A DNA stretch of 51,285 nt from Blastocatellia bacterium (GCA_035573895.1 DATLZR010000173.1:1-51285); one strand, 5' to 3'; positions 16,181-26,252 are shown, counted from the stretch's first letter. Notes: generated from the letters alone by a model not told the origin. Numbers and translations are program-made.

Positions 16181-17827
16181 TTACAAAATACCGCGGCGAC
16201 GAAAAACAGACCGAATCTGCTCTTTTTCGGCATCCGAATACTTTAAGAGTGCGGCCGCCGTGAGAAGGGCTTGAGCGCCGTCACGAAATGTCGCGCTGCG
16301 GGAAAGGAAGAAGTGAGATTGCAGGATAACGGTGTCGGCCTTCACACTGCCGAGAGCTGAACGAATTTCCCAGAGTGCGGCGGACCAAATCTCCCCATCA
16401 GCATGGACCTGCCCGATCAGGTCCTCAGGATAATGCTTCTTCCCATCCACGCGCCGGAGACAGGGGGGATCGGTGTCGCTGTAAGAGATGGCATCCCAGT
16501 CAGCGATGCATTCATCCTGGAATCCCAGACTCAATTGTGCACTGAGAGAAGCCGCCCAATAGTCGCCGAAGCCTTCGCCCATCGCACCGGCTTCGCGCGA
16601 GAGGCCAAAACCGGGAACCTGGTCATCCTGAATCGCATGACCGTATTCGTGCCAGATGACCTCGGCATCCTCGGCGTCATCTACGCCTCCACTGCCAAAG
16701 GTGATGCGCTTGGTGCGAGGATCGTAAAACGAATTATCCTCACCGATGGTGTTGACGCCGACGATCTGCCGACGATTGTTCACCGTTTTGAAACCCAGGC
16801 TTTGAATGTACCGCTGGCTGTAATCAATGTAGTAGTAGGCCATGACCTCTTCAAACCGACCGTCGGCTCGCCAGTAGAGGAACTGGGCCGTGCGGCTGAA
16901 AGCCCGTCGCACGCGCGGTGTCGCGCTGGTGGAAACATACAGTCCATCGAGATAACCGGTGTCATTCAAATCGAGGAGGGGAACGAGCCGATACGACGTG
17001 GACGGAACCGCCGTGTTGCTGTCACGGAGATCCGAGAGTTTATTATTTTGCGTTGCTATGACGGCATTGACGAAACCATAGACGCGCCCCTGGCCCTCAC
17101 GGTAACGGTTCACATCCTGAGGACGATTGATCAGCTCCCCTGTCCGAGCATCAATGAAAACCTCCCAGGTTCCCAGAGGAACCAGCGCGGGGAGTACAAC
17201 GTGCCAGGCCAGTCGCGGTGGTTTCACCAGAGGATAAACGACAAGATCAGCGGATTCCTCCTCTCCCTGACGGAGCGCCCGGAGACCCACGTGCTCGCGT
17301 GCTGCCTCAATGGCCGTTTCCGCCGTCACTGTGGGAGTGATTGTCTCCAGTGAGATCTCCTGGACGCCGTCATTGGTCACCACACGGATATATCCCTCGG
17401 AATCGAAGTGGACAGCGACGCTCGCTCCAAAAACAGGAATTCCCTGGTACTTCTGCTCGAAGACAAAATGTGTTGCCACCAAACTTTTTACCTGGCGGAC
17501 GAGCAGGAGATTATCCGTTGACCCATCAACCCGGAAGAGATCGGCATAGTCAGCGAGGAACTGCCGTGCCGCTGTCTCCGATATATCACCGGTGGGCGAC
17601 GGGATTTTCCCAACGAGAACGACAGGTTTCCGCTCGTTCAAATCCCATCGAACGTCAATGTTCCCTTCAGCCACCGCGTTGAGTCGTTGCCACTGCATGC
17701 GGCCGGCAGGGGGAAGCATGACGGGGATGTCTGGCGGCAGCATCCTCGCGCCCCCTGCTACACTGTCGAAGATGGGAGCGGACGATATGACGATCAAGAT
17801 GATGGGAGTTATGGCTGGCTTTTTCAC
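16181..17827 (-). CDS. Secreted zinc metallopeptidase, fungalysin/thermolysin-like (HEYGH)
   Basis: The 548-residue product has a signal-like N-terminus. An FTP/PepSY-type propeptide (about 60-235) includes KYQGIPVFGASVAVHFD and AWHVVLPALVPLGTWEV. The catalytic domain shows VIWHEYGHAIQDD (H393, E394, H397) and a downstream ligand/Asp motif GEGFGDYW with E418. The final helix block (EKEQIRSVFRRRGIL) matches the end of M4/M36-type peptidases. Such enzymes are exported as zymogens and degrade extracellular protein. The start is a GTG at 17827 with AAGGAG about 11 bases upstream. The gene stands alone between a pseudogene and the tRNA pair. Family assignment between M4 and M36 is uncertain. Confidence 0.85.
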   Translation of the reverse strand: MKKPAITPIILIVISSAPIFDSVAGGARMLPPDIPVMLPPAGRMQWQRLNAVAEGNIDVRWDLNERKPVVLVGKIPSPTGDISETAARQFLADYADLFRVDGSTDNLLLVRQVKSLVATHFVFEQKYQGIPVFGASVAVHFDSEGYIRVVTNDGVQEISLETITPTVTAETAIEAAREHVGLRALRQGEEESADLVVYPLVKPPRLAWHVVLPALVPLGTWEVFIDARTGELINRPQDVNRYREGQGRVYGFVNAVIATQNNKLSDLRDSNTAVPSTSYRLVPLLDLNDTGYLDGLYVSTSATPRVRRAFSRTAQFLYWRADGRFEEVMAYYYIDYSQRYIQSLGFKTVNNRRQIVGVNTIGEDNSFYDPRTKRITFGSGGVDDAEDAEVIWHEYGHAIQDDQVPGFGLSREAGAMGEGFGDYWAASLSAQLSLGFQDECIADWDAISYSDTDPPCLRRVDGKKHYPEDLIGQVHADGEIWSAALWEIRSALGSVKADTVILQSHFFLSRSATFRDGAQALLTAAALLKYSDAEKEQIRSVFRRRGIL

Positions 17828-18020
17828 TCCGCGGCTCGCTCCTTAAAGTACGTCTCTTCCTACTCCACCTCACCGGTTGTAAAAACGGCGACAGTTAAGC
17901 AAAATTCCACTCACATTGCAAGGATGGCAGACAATTTTCCCGGGTTCTTGACCGAAATGACGCTTGGACTCCGATCCATTACGCCGTACGGGAGATCATC
18001 GAGTGCTTCATCACGCAATC

Positions 18021-18049
18021 TTGACACACTCTCTACCAATGGATAGATT
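18021..18049 (+). promoter_or_regulatory. Promoter for tRNA-Lys/tRNA-Leu
   Basis: TTGACA (18021-18026), a 17-base spacer and TAGATT (18044-18049). It lies about 130 bases before tRNA-Lys and probably serves both tRNAs. Confidence 0.6.
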
Positions 18050-18183
18050 TACAGTCTCGCCGGTGGTCTTTGACAGAGAGTCAGCGGTGGAAGAGGGTTT
18101 TTCCAGCCTGTCCTGCCGGGCGCGGCATGGGTGGGAAGCGAATGTTGGGGAGAAACGTGCTGCGTTCGTCATCATCTTGAGGT

Positions 18184-18259
18184 GGGCCGTTAGCTCAACT
18201 GGTAGAGCAGCGGACTCTTAATCCGCGGGTTGGAGGTTCAAGTCCTCCACGGCTCACCA
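18184..18259 (+). tRNA. tRNA-Lys(CTT)
   Basis: Acceptor GGGCCGT (18184-18190) pairs with ACGGCTC (18249-18255, one G-U), then A and encoded CCA. D arm TAGCTCAACTGGTAGAGCA, anticodon loop ACTCTTAAT with CTT, T arm GGAGG-TTCAAGT-CCTCC. All arms are intact. Confidence 0.95.
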
Positions 18260-18422
18260 TTCTCATACACAGTGGGCGGAGAGTTGTTGGCAGCATGGGC
18301 TCTCAGCAGATGAGGAAACGACGGCAGGCTGGAAAGCCCGTGCGACTTTTAGGTCAGCCAACGGGAGGGCTGCTGACTGTTCTGGAGAGATCGCGCGAAG
18401 CCGCTGGCTCTTTTCCGCTTCT

Positions 18423-18920
<498 letters not shown>

Positions 18921-20243
18921 GTGACAACGGCGGCGAAATCGTCAGCGACACCGCGCCTGGGAATTCTCGTGGGAGGGGGACCCGCGCCGGGAATCAATGG
19001 CGTCATCAGCGCCGTTGCGCTCGAAGCTGGCAATCGAGGATGCCAGGTTGTCGGCATCTATGATGGGTTTTCCTGGTTGATGAAAGGAAATATCGAGCAC
19101 GTCACCTTTCTGGAGCGAGACGTCGTCTCGCGGATTCACTTTCAAGGTGGCTCTATTTTGAACACCTCGCGGGCCAACCCAACGAAAACCACTGAGGACC
19201 TGGATCGCGTCATCCATTCGCTGGAAGCCTTGCAGATCCGCTATCTCGTGACCATTGGGGGCGATGATACGATGTTTGCTGCCAGCCGGGTCGCCGAACG
19301 AGCTCAGGGGAAAATCCGCGTCTGTCACGTCCCCAAGACGATTGATAATGACCTGCCTCTGCCGGGAGAAACTCCCACGTTTGGCTTTGAAACGGCCCGG
19401 CAGTTGGGGTTTGAGCTTGTGCGAAACTTAATGGAAGATTCCCGCACGACCAATCGCTGGTACTTCGTGGTGGTCATGGGGCGATCCGCCGGACATCTGG
19501 CGCTCGGCATCGGCAAGGCCGCTGGAGCGACGCTCATCATCATTCCGGAGGAGTTTCCCGGTCCCGTGCATCTGGACACGATCGCTGATGTGCTCGAGGG
19601 CGCTATTCTCAAGCGCCGCGCTCGCTGGCAACGGCGGGATGGAGTGGCCATTATCGCTGAGGGATTGCTGGAACGAATCCCCGAGGCTGAACTGACACAG
19701 ATTGAAGGCGTTCGCATCACCCGCGATGAGTATGGCCATCTGCGCCTGGCCGAAATGGATCTCGCCCACATTCTCAAGACGGTCGTGGAACGGCGATTTG
19801 CTGCTCGTGGCGATTCGATTGCTATCGTTCACAAGAGTATTGGCTATGAAGTTCGATCTGCTCCTCCGGTGGCTTTCGATTGCGAGTATGTGAAAACACT
19901 GGGCTATGGAGCAGTTGAATTCCTTCTCAATCCGCCCCCTCAATGGGCGCATCTGACCGGAGCGCTTGTCTATGTCAGCGAGGGTCAACTCACTTACGCT
20001 CCGTTCGAGACGCTCATGGACCCGCGCACCGGTCGGACGCAGGTCCGACTGGTGGATGTGAGCAAACCGACCTATCGCATCGCCCGTGAGTATATGATTC
20101 GGCTCGAGCGGGAAGACTTTGAAGATCCCGACATGCTTCGCCAGCTCGCGGCCGCAGCTTCGACGCCGCAAAAGGCCATGACGCCGGAGGAATTCGCTCA
20201 ACGATTCTCCCATGTGGTGACTGATCTTCGCGGGGGAGTATGA
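18921..20243 (+). CDS. pfp: 6-phosphofructokinase, PPi-dependent type
   Basis: The 440-residue protein phosphorylates fructose 6-phosphate. The N-terminal block LVGGGPAPGINGVISAV and the GGDDT loop (113-117) are clear, followed by PKTIDND (138-144). In this family an Asp as second acidic residue in GGDD, together with Lys in PKTIDND, marks use of pyrophosphate rather than ATP (ATP enzymes have GGDGS/PGTIDND). VVMGRSAGHLALGIG and IIPEEF are also as expected. Length is larger than the roughly 320-residue ATP enzymes and agrees with the PPi clade. The last 4 bases overlap the next gene (ATGA), so the two are co-translated. A reversible glycolytic/gluconeogenic role is expected; donor use is inferred from motif residues. 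Confidence 0.92.
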   Translation: MTTAAKSSATPRLGILVGGGPAPGINGVISAVALEAGNRGCQVVGIYDGFSWLMKGNIEHVTFLERDVVSRIHFQGGSILNTSRANPTKTTEDLDRVIHSLEALQIRYLVTIGGDDTMFAASRVAERAQGKIRVCHVPKTIDNDLPLPGETPTFGFETARQLGFELVRNLMEDSRTTNRWYFVVVMGRSAGHLALGIGKAAGATLIIIPEEFPGPVHLDTIADVLEGAILKRRARWQRRDGVAIIAEGLLERIPEAELTQIEGVRITRDEYGHLRLAEMDLAHILKTVVERRFAARGDSIAIVHKSIGYEVRSAPPVAFDCEYVKTLGYGAVEFLLNPPPQWAHLTGALVYVSEGQLTYAPFETLMDPRTGRTQVRLVDVSKPTYRIAREYMIRLEREDFEDPDMLRQLAAAASTPQKAMTPEEFAQRFSHVVTDLRGGV

Positions 20244-20911
20244 CCATGACGGAACGATTGGACAGCCCATCTCAACCCAGCAGTTCGGATGCTCCAGCGG
20301 CTGCGGCCAGCCGCTCTTATGAATCGGCCGTGCGAACGTTTCTGGACACAGCCCTGGAGCAGCTTCAGATGCTCCGACAGCAGTTGGGACCGGGATATTT
20401 TGATCGCGCCGTTGACCTCATCATGGCGGCCGAGAAGAGCGGTGGGCGCGTCCACCTCACCGGGGTGGGAAAACCGGAGTATGTGGCTACCTATATTGCC
20501 GCTTTGCTCAACAGCACGGGGACGCCCGCCTATTTCCTGCACGGCACGGAAGCCGTCCACGGCAGCGCCGGTCAGGTGGTTCGCGGCGATGTCGTCATCG
20601 CCATCTCCAACAGCGGTGAGACCGACGAGCTGAAAGAAACCGTCACCGCCGTCAAGCGCATTGGAGCCTCCATCATCGGGGTCAGTGGCCATGCCGACTC
20701 CTGGCTGGCTCGGCATTCCGATGTCTTCCTCTTCGCCGGTGTCACAAGTGAGGGGGATCCACTCAATCTCCCACCTCGCACCAGCGTGCTGGCGGAGATT
20801 TACGTCCTGGCCGCTCTGTCGGTGGCTCTCCAGGTCTGCAAAGGGCTCACCAAACAGCAGTACAACCTTTTGCATCCCAAAGGGAGGCTCGGTCGGCTCT
20901 CGGCAGAGTAG
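20240..20911 (+). CDS. SIS-domain sugar-phosphate isomerase (KpsF/GutQ type, no CBS domains)
   Basis: The 223-residue protein opens with a Ser/Ala-rich lead, then a single SIS domain: SGGRVHLTGVGKPEYVATYI, TPAYFLHGTEAVHGSAG, VVIAISNSGETDELKE, and the final HPKGRLGRL that is typical of arabinose-5-phosphate isomerases (KdsD/KpsF/GutQ). Those enzymes convert ribulose 5-phosphate to arabinose 5-phosphate for Kdo synthesis. The usual C-terminal CBS pair is missing; single-SIS versions exist. The start codon overlaps the phosphofructokinase stop, and an in-frame ATG at 20246 is an alternative start. Linkage to a PPi-phosphofructokinase suggests a sugar-phosphate task, but the true substrate is not certain. 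Confidence 0.85.
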   Translation: MTMTERLDSPSQPSSSDAPAAAASRSYESAVRTFLDTALEQLQMLRQQLGPGYFDRAVDLIMAAEKSGGRVHLTGVGKPEYVATYIAALLNSTGTPAYFLHGTEAVHGSAGQVVRGDVVIAISNSGETDELKETVTAVKRIGASIIGVSGHADSWLARHSDVFLFAGVTSEGDPLNLPPRTSVLAEIYVLAALSVALQVCKGLTKQQYNLLHPKGRLGRLSAE

Positions 20912-20990
20912 CTCCTCCCCGGTTGACCAACGCTCCGCCGGGCGGCAGAATCTAACCGATGAGCCCTGTCATGAGCGAGGTGACGATGCC

Positions 20991-22502
20991 ATGATGAGAA
21001 AATTCAAACAGTTCATCGCCACAGTAACACTAGCTGCCTTTCTCTCTCTGACATTCCTGCCCCCGCGAACTTCCGCCCATCGGCTCCCGCAAACGGCTCC
21101 GTCGCTCGCGCAAATCGTCGAGATGTCCTACCTGGATATCCTCACGCTGGCTCCCACCGTGACGATCAACCCCCGGGAGGTGGAAGCCTTTCGCGCTCAA
21201 CTGGAGAAAGAGAGAGAAACCAAGCAAGCTGCTCTCAAGCAGGAAATCGAGACGTTAAAGCGCCAGGTCGAAACGGAAAAGAAAAAGCTTGATGCCCTGA
21301 ATCGGCGAGCCTCCCGCGACGATGAGGCCGCGGCCAAAGAGCGCCGCGAGATTCACTGCCAGATTCAACGCCTGCGAAAGAAACTCGTCGAGAAGGAGGC
21401 CGTTGAGCGAAAAACCATTGACGTCAACTACGAGAACAAGGAAGCCAAGCTCGACCTCCTGCTGCGATGGCCGCAAGAAAAGCAAAAGATTGATCAGGAG
21501 ATCCGCGCCGGACTCGCCCGCCAGCGTCGCTTTGGAAACGTCGAAGATATCGGCATCCGCGAGGTCGGCGAGGGGCAGGAAAAAGACATCAAGGCAGGAG
21601 AGGAAGCCATTCGCGAACTGAAAGCCCTGGGCCTCATTCCCGCTGAGTTCAAGGATGAACAGGTCGAGAGCTACATTCGTCATCTCGCTGAGTATATCGC
21701 CAGCAATTCCGATCTTCGTGTTCCCGTCAAAACGACCGTCCTGCTGACGGAGGAAATCAATGCTTTTGCACTTCCCGGTGGATTCCTCTTCATCAACACG
21801 GGGCTGATCCTGGAAGCCGATACGGAATCTGAACTCGCTGGCGTCATCGCCCATGAGATTGCTCACGCTGCAGCCCGTCACAGCCATCGTCTCTCCCAAC
21901 GCGCCGCCATCGCTTCGATCCTCTATCAGGCCGCTCAAATCGCCGCCTACATTGCGACCGGCGGTGTTGTGGGGCTCCTCGGCTACTACCTCTTGCAGTA
22001 TGGACTGGCCGGACTCGGCTTGCTCATTGACCTGAAACTGCTGGGAGTCAGCCGGGAGTTCGAAATAGAGGCCGACCAGCTCGGCGCTCAATACCTGTGG
22101 AAGAGCGGTTACGATCCTCGCTCCTTCGTCACCTTCTTCGACAAAATGGCGAGCAAGCAAGGCTACGCGCGGAACACGAGCTTCTTCCGCACCCACCCGG
22201 CGTTTGCCGATCGCATCTTTCAGAGCTTCCGTGAGTTCGCCTTCCTTCCTCCGAAAGAGGAATACATGACCGATAGCACGGAGTTCCATCAGATCAAGGA
22301 CCGTCTGAAGAAACTCGCCAAGGAAGCTCTGGAGAAGGAAAAAGAGAAGGCCAGGAAACGACCACGGCTGCAGAAAGAGGAGCCCTGTCCGGATGATGAA
22401 TCCTCACCGCCGAAGAAGGAAGCCGATACGATGAAACCTCCGGCGGCGGATAAGAATCTCCTGCCGGGAACAGGGCTCGGCTGTCCGGTCAGCTTTGAGT
22501 GA
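20991..22502 (+). CDS. M48-family metalloprotease with long N-terminal coiled coil
   Basis: The start is taken at the ATG pair at 20991/20994, giving about 503 residues; the frame is open far upstream but there it overlaps the SIS gene. A signal peptide (about 1-29) is followed by a charged coiled coil (about 60-175). The peptidase core has the VGEGQEKDIKAGEE entry block and VIAHEIAHAAARHSHR (H288, E289, H292). A hydrophobic membrane-associating stretch follows (ASILYQAAQIAAYIATGG and on), then SREFEIEADQLGAQYL with the third zinc ligand. The tail is Lys/Glu/Pro-rich. Such periplasmic proteases (BepA-like) act in envelope quality control. The extended coiled coil before the core is not usual. 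Confidence 0.88.
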   Translation: MMRKFKQFIATVTLAAFLSLTFLPPRTSAHRLPQTAPSLAQIVEMSYLDILTLAPTVTINPREVEAFRAQLEKERETKQAALKQEIETLKRQVETEKKKLDALNRRASRDDEAAAKERREIHCQIQRLRKKLVEKEAVERKTIDVNYENKEAKLDLLLRWPQEKQKIDQEIRAGLARQRRFGNVEDIGIREVGEGQEKDIKAGEEAIRELKALGLIPAEFKDEQVESYIRHLAEYIASNSDLRVPVKTTVLLTEEINAFALPGGFLFINTGLILEADTESELAGVIAHEIAHAAARHSHRLSQRAAIASILYQAAQIAAYIATGGVVGLLGYYLLQYGLAGLGLLIDLKLLGVSREFEIEADQLGAQYLWKSGYDPRSFVTFFDKMASKQGYARNTSFFRTHPAFADRIFQSFREFAFLPPKEEYMTDSTEFHQIKDRLKKLAKEALEKEKEKARKRPRLQKEEPCPDDESSPPKKEADTMKPPAADKNLLPGTGLGCPVSFE

Positions 22503-22561
22503 CATAATCTCTCGGCATCATCAGAGGGCACAACGCAGAGGTTTTAGGAGAGGAACCGGTC

Positions 22562-23530
22562 ATGACATGTATTCCCGCGCTCGCGATGGTCTTGCTTGGC
22601 CTCCTGATGACAACCCCGACGACTATGGCGAAATCTCGTAAAAAACCTCGACTCACCCATCGCTACGCCACCGTCAACGGCGTCCGCCTCCACTACGTCA
22701 CCGCCGGCAAAGGACGAACCATCCTCTTCCTTCACGGTTTCCCCGAGTTCTGGTACGCCTGGAAAAATCAACTGGAAGACTTCGGCACGGAATACCGGGC
22801 TGTGGCTCCCGATATGCGAGGATATAACCTCTCGGAAAAACCAGCCTCCGTTGACGACTATCGCTTGAGCATCCTCGTCGAAGACGTTAAAGCTCTCGCC
22901 GACCACCTCAAAGCGAAGCCGTTTATCCTCGTCGGTCACGATTGGGGAGGCGTCGTGGCCTGGGCCTTCGCTCTGACGTACCCTCATTATCTGGAGAGGC
23001 TCATCATCATCAACGCTCCTCATCCGGCGATCTTTCAACGGGAGTTACGAGAGAACCCCGCCCAACAAAAGGCCAGTCAATACATGCTGCTCTTTCGCCG
23101 TCCCGACGCAGAGCAACTTCTCTCGGCCAATCAATATGCTGCGCTCGTTCAGGCCGTTCTCGCTCAAGGACTTCAACGAGGGTATTTCACGGAGGAAGAT
23201 CGAAAAGCCTATCTCGAAGCGTGGTCGCAACCGGGAGCCCTTACCGGCGGACTGAACTATTATCGTGCTGCCCGCGTCGGTCCGCCCTCGTCGGCTGACG
23301 ACATCAGTGACACGGGATTGAACCAGAATCTTCCTCCGGGCCTCATCACAGTTCCTACGCTCGTGATCTGGGGAGAGCAGGATACGGCTCTGCTCACGGG
23401 AAACCTGAATGGCCTCGATCGGTATGTCAGCTCGCTCACGATCCATCGTGTCGCTGATGCCGGTCACTGGATCGTTCACGAAAAGCCCGACCTGGTTAAC
23501 TCTTTGATTCGTGCTTTCATCAAAAAGTGA
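22562..23530 (+). CDS. Exported alpha/beta hydrolase, epoxide-hydrolase-like
   Basis: The 322-residue product has a hydrophobic leader (about 1-23), so it is probably exported or lipid-anchored. The alpha/beta hydrolase core shows HGFPEFWYAW (oxyanion region, 58-67), DMRGYNLSEKP and GHDWGG with nucleophile D127. A cap region (about 145-240) is followed by IWGEQDTALL (acid) and ADAGHWIVHEKP (catalytic His). An aspartate nucleophile in GHDWGG is characteristic of epoxide hydrolases and haloalkane/haloacetate dehalogenases; the HGFPE motif favours epoxide hydrolase. The gene follows the M48 protease by 59 bases and is convergent with a TonB receptor. Confidence 0.85.
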   Translation: MTCIPALAMVLLGLLMTTPTTMAKSRKKPRLTHRYATVNGVRLHYVTAGKGRTILFLHGFPEFWYAWKNQLEDFGTEYRAVAPDMRGYNLSEKPASVDDYRLSILVEDVKALADHLKAKPFILVGHDWGGVVAWAFALTYPHYLERLIIINAPHPAIFQRELRENPAQQKASQYMLLFRRPDAEQLLSANQYAALVQAVLAQGLQRGYFTEEDRKAYLEAWSQPGALTGGLNYYRAARVGPPSSADDISDTGLNQNLPPGLITVPTLVIWGEQDTALLTGNLNGLDRYVSSLTIHRVADAGHWIVHEKPDLVNSLIRAFIKK

Positions 23531-23769
23531 ATGTGCCGCCGCTACGCGTTGAACCCACCTCGAATGTGATTGCGTCATAGGGATGCAGCGGGAGGGATCC
23601 GCGTCGTGGATCAAAGCGACGGTCTGACGTATTTTCCCTCTTTTTCCAAAAAGAGCCCCGCCAGGCATGCAAGGGGACGCAGAGGATTTTCCGTGGTTTC
23701 CGGGCGGCAGCCCGCACTCCACGAATGATCCTCCGCGTCGTCCAATCCGTCCGTCCGCTCGCTCTATTC

Positions 23770-26022
23770 TCATTCCCGAGATCGGCGTAACTCCAGCCTG
23801 AACCCGACGCGCACCGTGCGCCCGGGATCGGCGCGATCGAACGTCGGCGGCACGAGCTTCAGTTTCGGATCGGTGCTGTCGGCGAGATTATCCACCGCCA
23901 GAAAAACTTCCGCGCCTCCCCGGAGCCGCTTCGCTGTATACAAATCCCAGATCTGATAGCCCTCGGCCCGGGTCGTCGGCGAGAGCCACCACCGGCTGAA
24001 GTATGTCCCGCGCATATCAAAGCGGAGCCCGATCCGCTCATCTCCCCACGAGATTCGCACGACGCCCTGATGCCGATGCCGTTGTGGAAGATAGAGGCCG
24101 GTTTGTTTATCGCGCGCATCCAGATAGGTATAAGCGCCCGCGATCCCAAATCCCCACGGCAAGCGCCATTCAGCATCGGCTTCCAGGCCCGAGGTGCGGA
24201 TGTTCGTAAGATTGCGATAGAGGAAGAGCAGCCGATTGAGCGCCGGACTGAAGCTCGGATCAATGCCAAACTGCGCCATGATCGCTCGCAGTTGCTCCGG
24301 CGTCGAAGGACGCCCGAGAAGTTGCGTGTCTATTAAATTCCACACATCGTTGCGAAAGAGGTTCACGGCGAGGCGAAGCCCGCGCCGGTTGTAATCGGTT
24401 CCGAGCTGAAATGTCCGCGAGGTTTCCGGTTGCAGGTTCGGGTTCCCGATGACCTGATAAAGGTTCGTGGGATTGAAAAAGCGAAAGTAAAGCTGGCCGA
24501 GATCCGGCGCGCGGAAGCCGCGACCGAACGAGGCGCGCACGCGGACGCTCTCGCTCAGCCGAAAGAGGGCGCCGATCCGCGGCACGGCGTGGGAGCCATA
24601 GCGAGAATGGGTGTGGTACCTTCCGCCAAGCGCCAGGACCAAACGATCATGAAGCGCCAACCGATCCTGGAGCCAAATATCCGTCATCCTGACCTGCTGC
24701 CCCGCGTTGTCGCCGAGCACGCGATTGAAGCCGCGATACTGATCCTGAGACCACTCGATCCCGCCTTGCAAGAACTGATGCCGACCGATCACTTGCTCAA
24801 GCGCCGCCTCCCCTCGAGCATATCTTTCGTTGAGGTTCGCCACGCTATCTATTGCGGCAGGCAGCGCGATGACGTCAATCTCCGAACGCTCATCATACCG
24901 GGCGAAATAGCCGCGCAGGGTCAGCCGCGTGAGCGGCCCGAGCGATGCCTCGGCCGCGAGCGCATAGTTCTGCATGCTGTCGGCCGCCGCGCTCACCTGT
25001 GGCCCTTGCTCGCCGATCGAACGCCCTCTTTCCGTATTGCGATAGGCGTTGCCCAGAAAGCTCAAGGCGAGACGCGGCGTCAGCTCGTATTTGAGCTTGA
25101 GGAGCAAATCATTCCTGTGGAATTTTGGACTGGTCGTATCGAACGTCGTCGGAGTCAGATCGTGATCGTTGGCCCGGTGTCGCTCGGCTTCCGCGTACCC
25201 GCTGAGCTTGCCCGAAGCGAACCCCATACCGCCACGAACGTCAAGTGTGCCGAAGCTTCCGCCAGAGATGACCAAATTGCCCTCCAGCGGAGATCGAGGC
25301 TCGCGGGTGATTAGGTTGATGACCCCTCCAATAGCATCCGAACCATAGAGCGCCGAAGACGCTCCTTTGACTACCTCGATGCGATCGAGTCGTCCGACCG
25401 ACTGACGATTCAAATTGATGATGCCCGACTTGATGCCGCGCGCGCCCACAAGCGGCAGCCCATCGAGCAAAACGAGGACCTGGCGCGAATCAATCCCTTG
25501 AATCTGCTCGCCAGCGACGCCCGAACTGGCTAACCGACCGGTCGGCCGGATGAGAACTCCCGGCAGCTCAGCGAGCACATCGCCGACTCGTTCGTATCCC
25601 GTGTCGCGCATCGCCTCCTGAGGGATGACCCAAACGGTGGCTGTAGAACTCTCGCGCAGCTCCTCCTGGCGCGAGCCGGAGACGACAACCACTTGCTCGG
25701 AGATCGGCGCGGGCGATAGCACGACTTCCACTGCCAGGTTCTCCCCCGCTGTGACCTGAATGTCTCTGGTCTCGGTCGCAAATCCCGACCGCGCGACTGT
25801 CAGGCGATACTCTCCGGGATTGACCGTGAAAATGAACGTTCCCCTGTCATTTGTCAGCGCGCTCAACTCCAGGCCCGAGCGGCGGTCGCGCAGGATACAC
25901 ATCGCGTTGATGATCACCGCTCCTTGAGGATCAGCGACTGTCCCGCGAATGGTCGCCCGCGATCCTTGCGCGCTCGCCGGAAGGGATAATGCGATTGCGA
26001 AGAGCAGAGAAATACGCCTCAT
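23770..26022 (-). CDS. TonB-dependent receptor with N-terminal carboxypeptidase-like domain
   Basis: The 750-residue product has a signal peptide (1-19) and a CarboxypepD_reg-like domain (ATIRGTVADPQGAVIINAM and on). A plug follows (DVLAELPGVLIRPTGR, DSRQVLVLLDGLPLVGARG, VKGASSALYGSDAIGGVIN), then a 22-strand-type barrel (RVRASFGRGFRAPDLGQLYF; NPNLQPETSRTFQLG). The compact plug and size resemble BtuB/FepA-class receptors rather than the long Oar type, suggesting a small chelate such as a corrinoid, haem or siderophore. The C-terminus ends in a charged tail, not the usual aromatic residue. It sits 230 bases downstream of an exported CbiX-like gene on the same strand. The ATG has an AAAGGAGG site. 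Confidence 0.9.
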   Translation of the reverse strand: MRRISLLFAIALSLPASAQGSRATIRGTVADPQGAVIINAMCILRDRRSGLELSALTNDRGTFIFTVNPGEYRLTVARSGFATETRDIQVTAGENLAVEVVLSPAPISEQVVVVSGSRQEELRESSTATVWVIPQEAMRDTGYERVGDVLAELPGVLIRPTGRLASSGVAGEQIQGIDSRQVLVLLDGLPLVGARGIKSGIINLNRQSVGRLDRIEVVKGASSALYGSDAIGGVINLITREPRSPLEGNLVISGGSFGTLDVRGGMGFASGKLSGYAEAERHRANDHDLTPTTFDTTSPKFHRNDLLLKLKYELTPRLALSFLGNAYRNTERGRSIGEQGPQVSAAADSMQNYALAAEASLGPLTRLTLRGYFARYDERSEIDVIALPAAIDSVANLNERYARGEAALEQVIGRHQFLQGGIEWSQDQYRGFNRVLGDNAGQQVRMTDIWLQDRLALHDRLVLALGGRYHTHSRYGSHAVPRIGALFRLSESVRVRASFGRGFRAPDLGQLYFRFFNPTNLYQVIGNPNLQPETSRTFQLGTDYNRRGLRLAVNLFRNDVWNLIDTQLLGRPSTPEQLRAIMAQFGIDPSFSPALNRLLFLYRNLTNIRTSGLEADAEWRLPWGFGIAGAYTYLDARDKQTGLYLPQRHRHQGVVRISWGDERIGLRFDMRGTYFSRWWLSPTTRAEGYQIWDLYTAKRLRGGAEVFLAVDNLADSTDPKLKLVPPTFDRADPGRTVRVGFRLELRRSRE

Positions 26023-26044
26023 AGATGCCTCCTTTCTAGAAAGC

Positions 26045-26063
26045 GTCGCTCGCGCTGAGCGAC
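26045..26063 (-). promoter_or_regulatory. Hairpin in the leader of the receptor gene
   Basis: GTCGCTC and GAGCGAC pair around a 5-base loop some 25 bases before the ATG at 26022. I found no B12-box or other riboswitch signature in the 26023-26252 gap. Confidence 0.3.
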
Positions 26064-26252
26064 TCTAAGTCCTGGCCGCGAAGGGAGGCGGTTGCCGTCT
26101 CCTTCGCCAGGGCAATTACGGGATCGAAATGGCTTGCTGTGCTCGGGTGGGTTGCCTACAATGAGGACGACCCACCGCGAGCGATCACGGCTGGGTTGGG
26201 GCGGACGCGCTCGCCATGGCCCCGAACCGGAAGCGAGCTAGTCCGCCCGGCG

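Noticed and set aside
20661-20990. Upstream extension of the M48 protease frame
   Set aside because: It overlaps the SIS-domain gene and lacks a ribosome site; the signal peptide begins at the ATG pair at 20991.
26023-26252. Possible cobalamin riboswitch upstream of the receptor next to the CbiX-like gene
   Set aside because: Looked for B12-box and GCCACT-type features on the minus strand and found none; only a simple hairpin is present.
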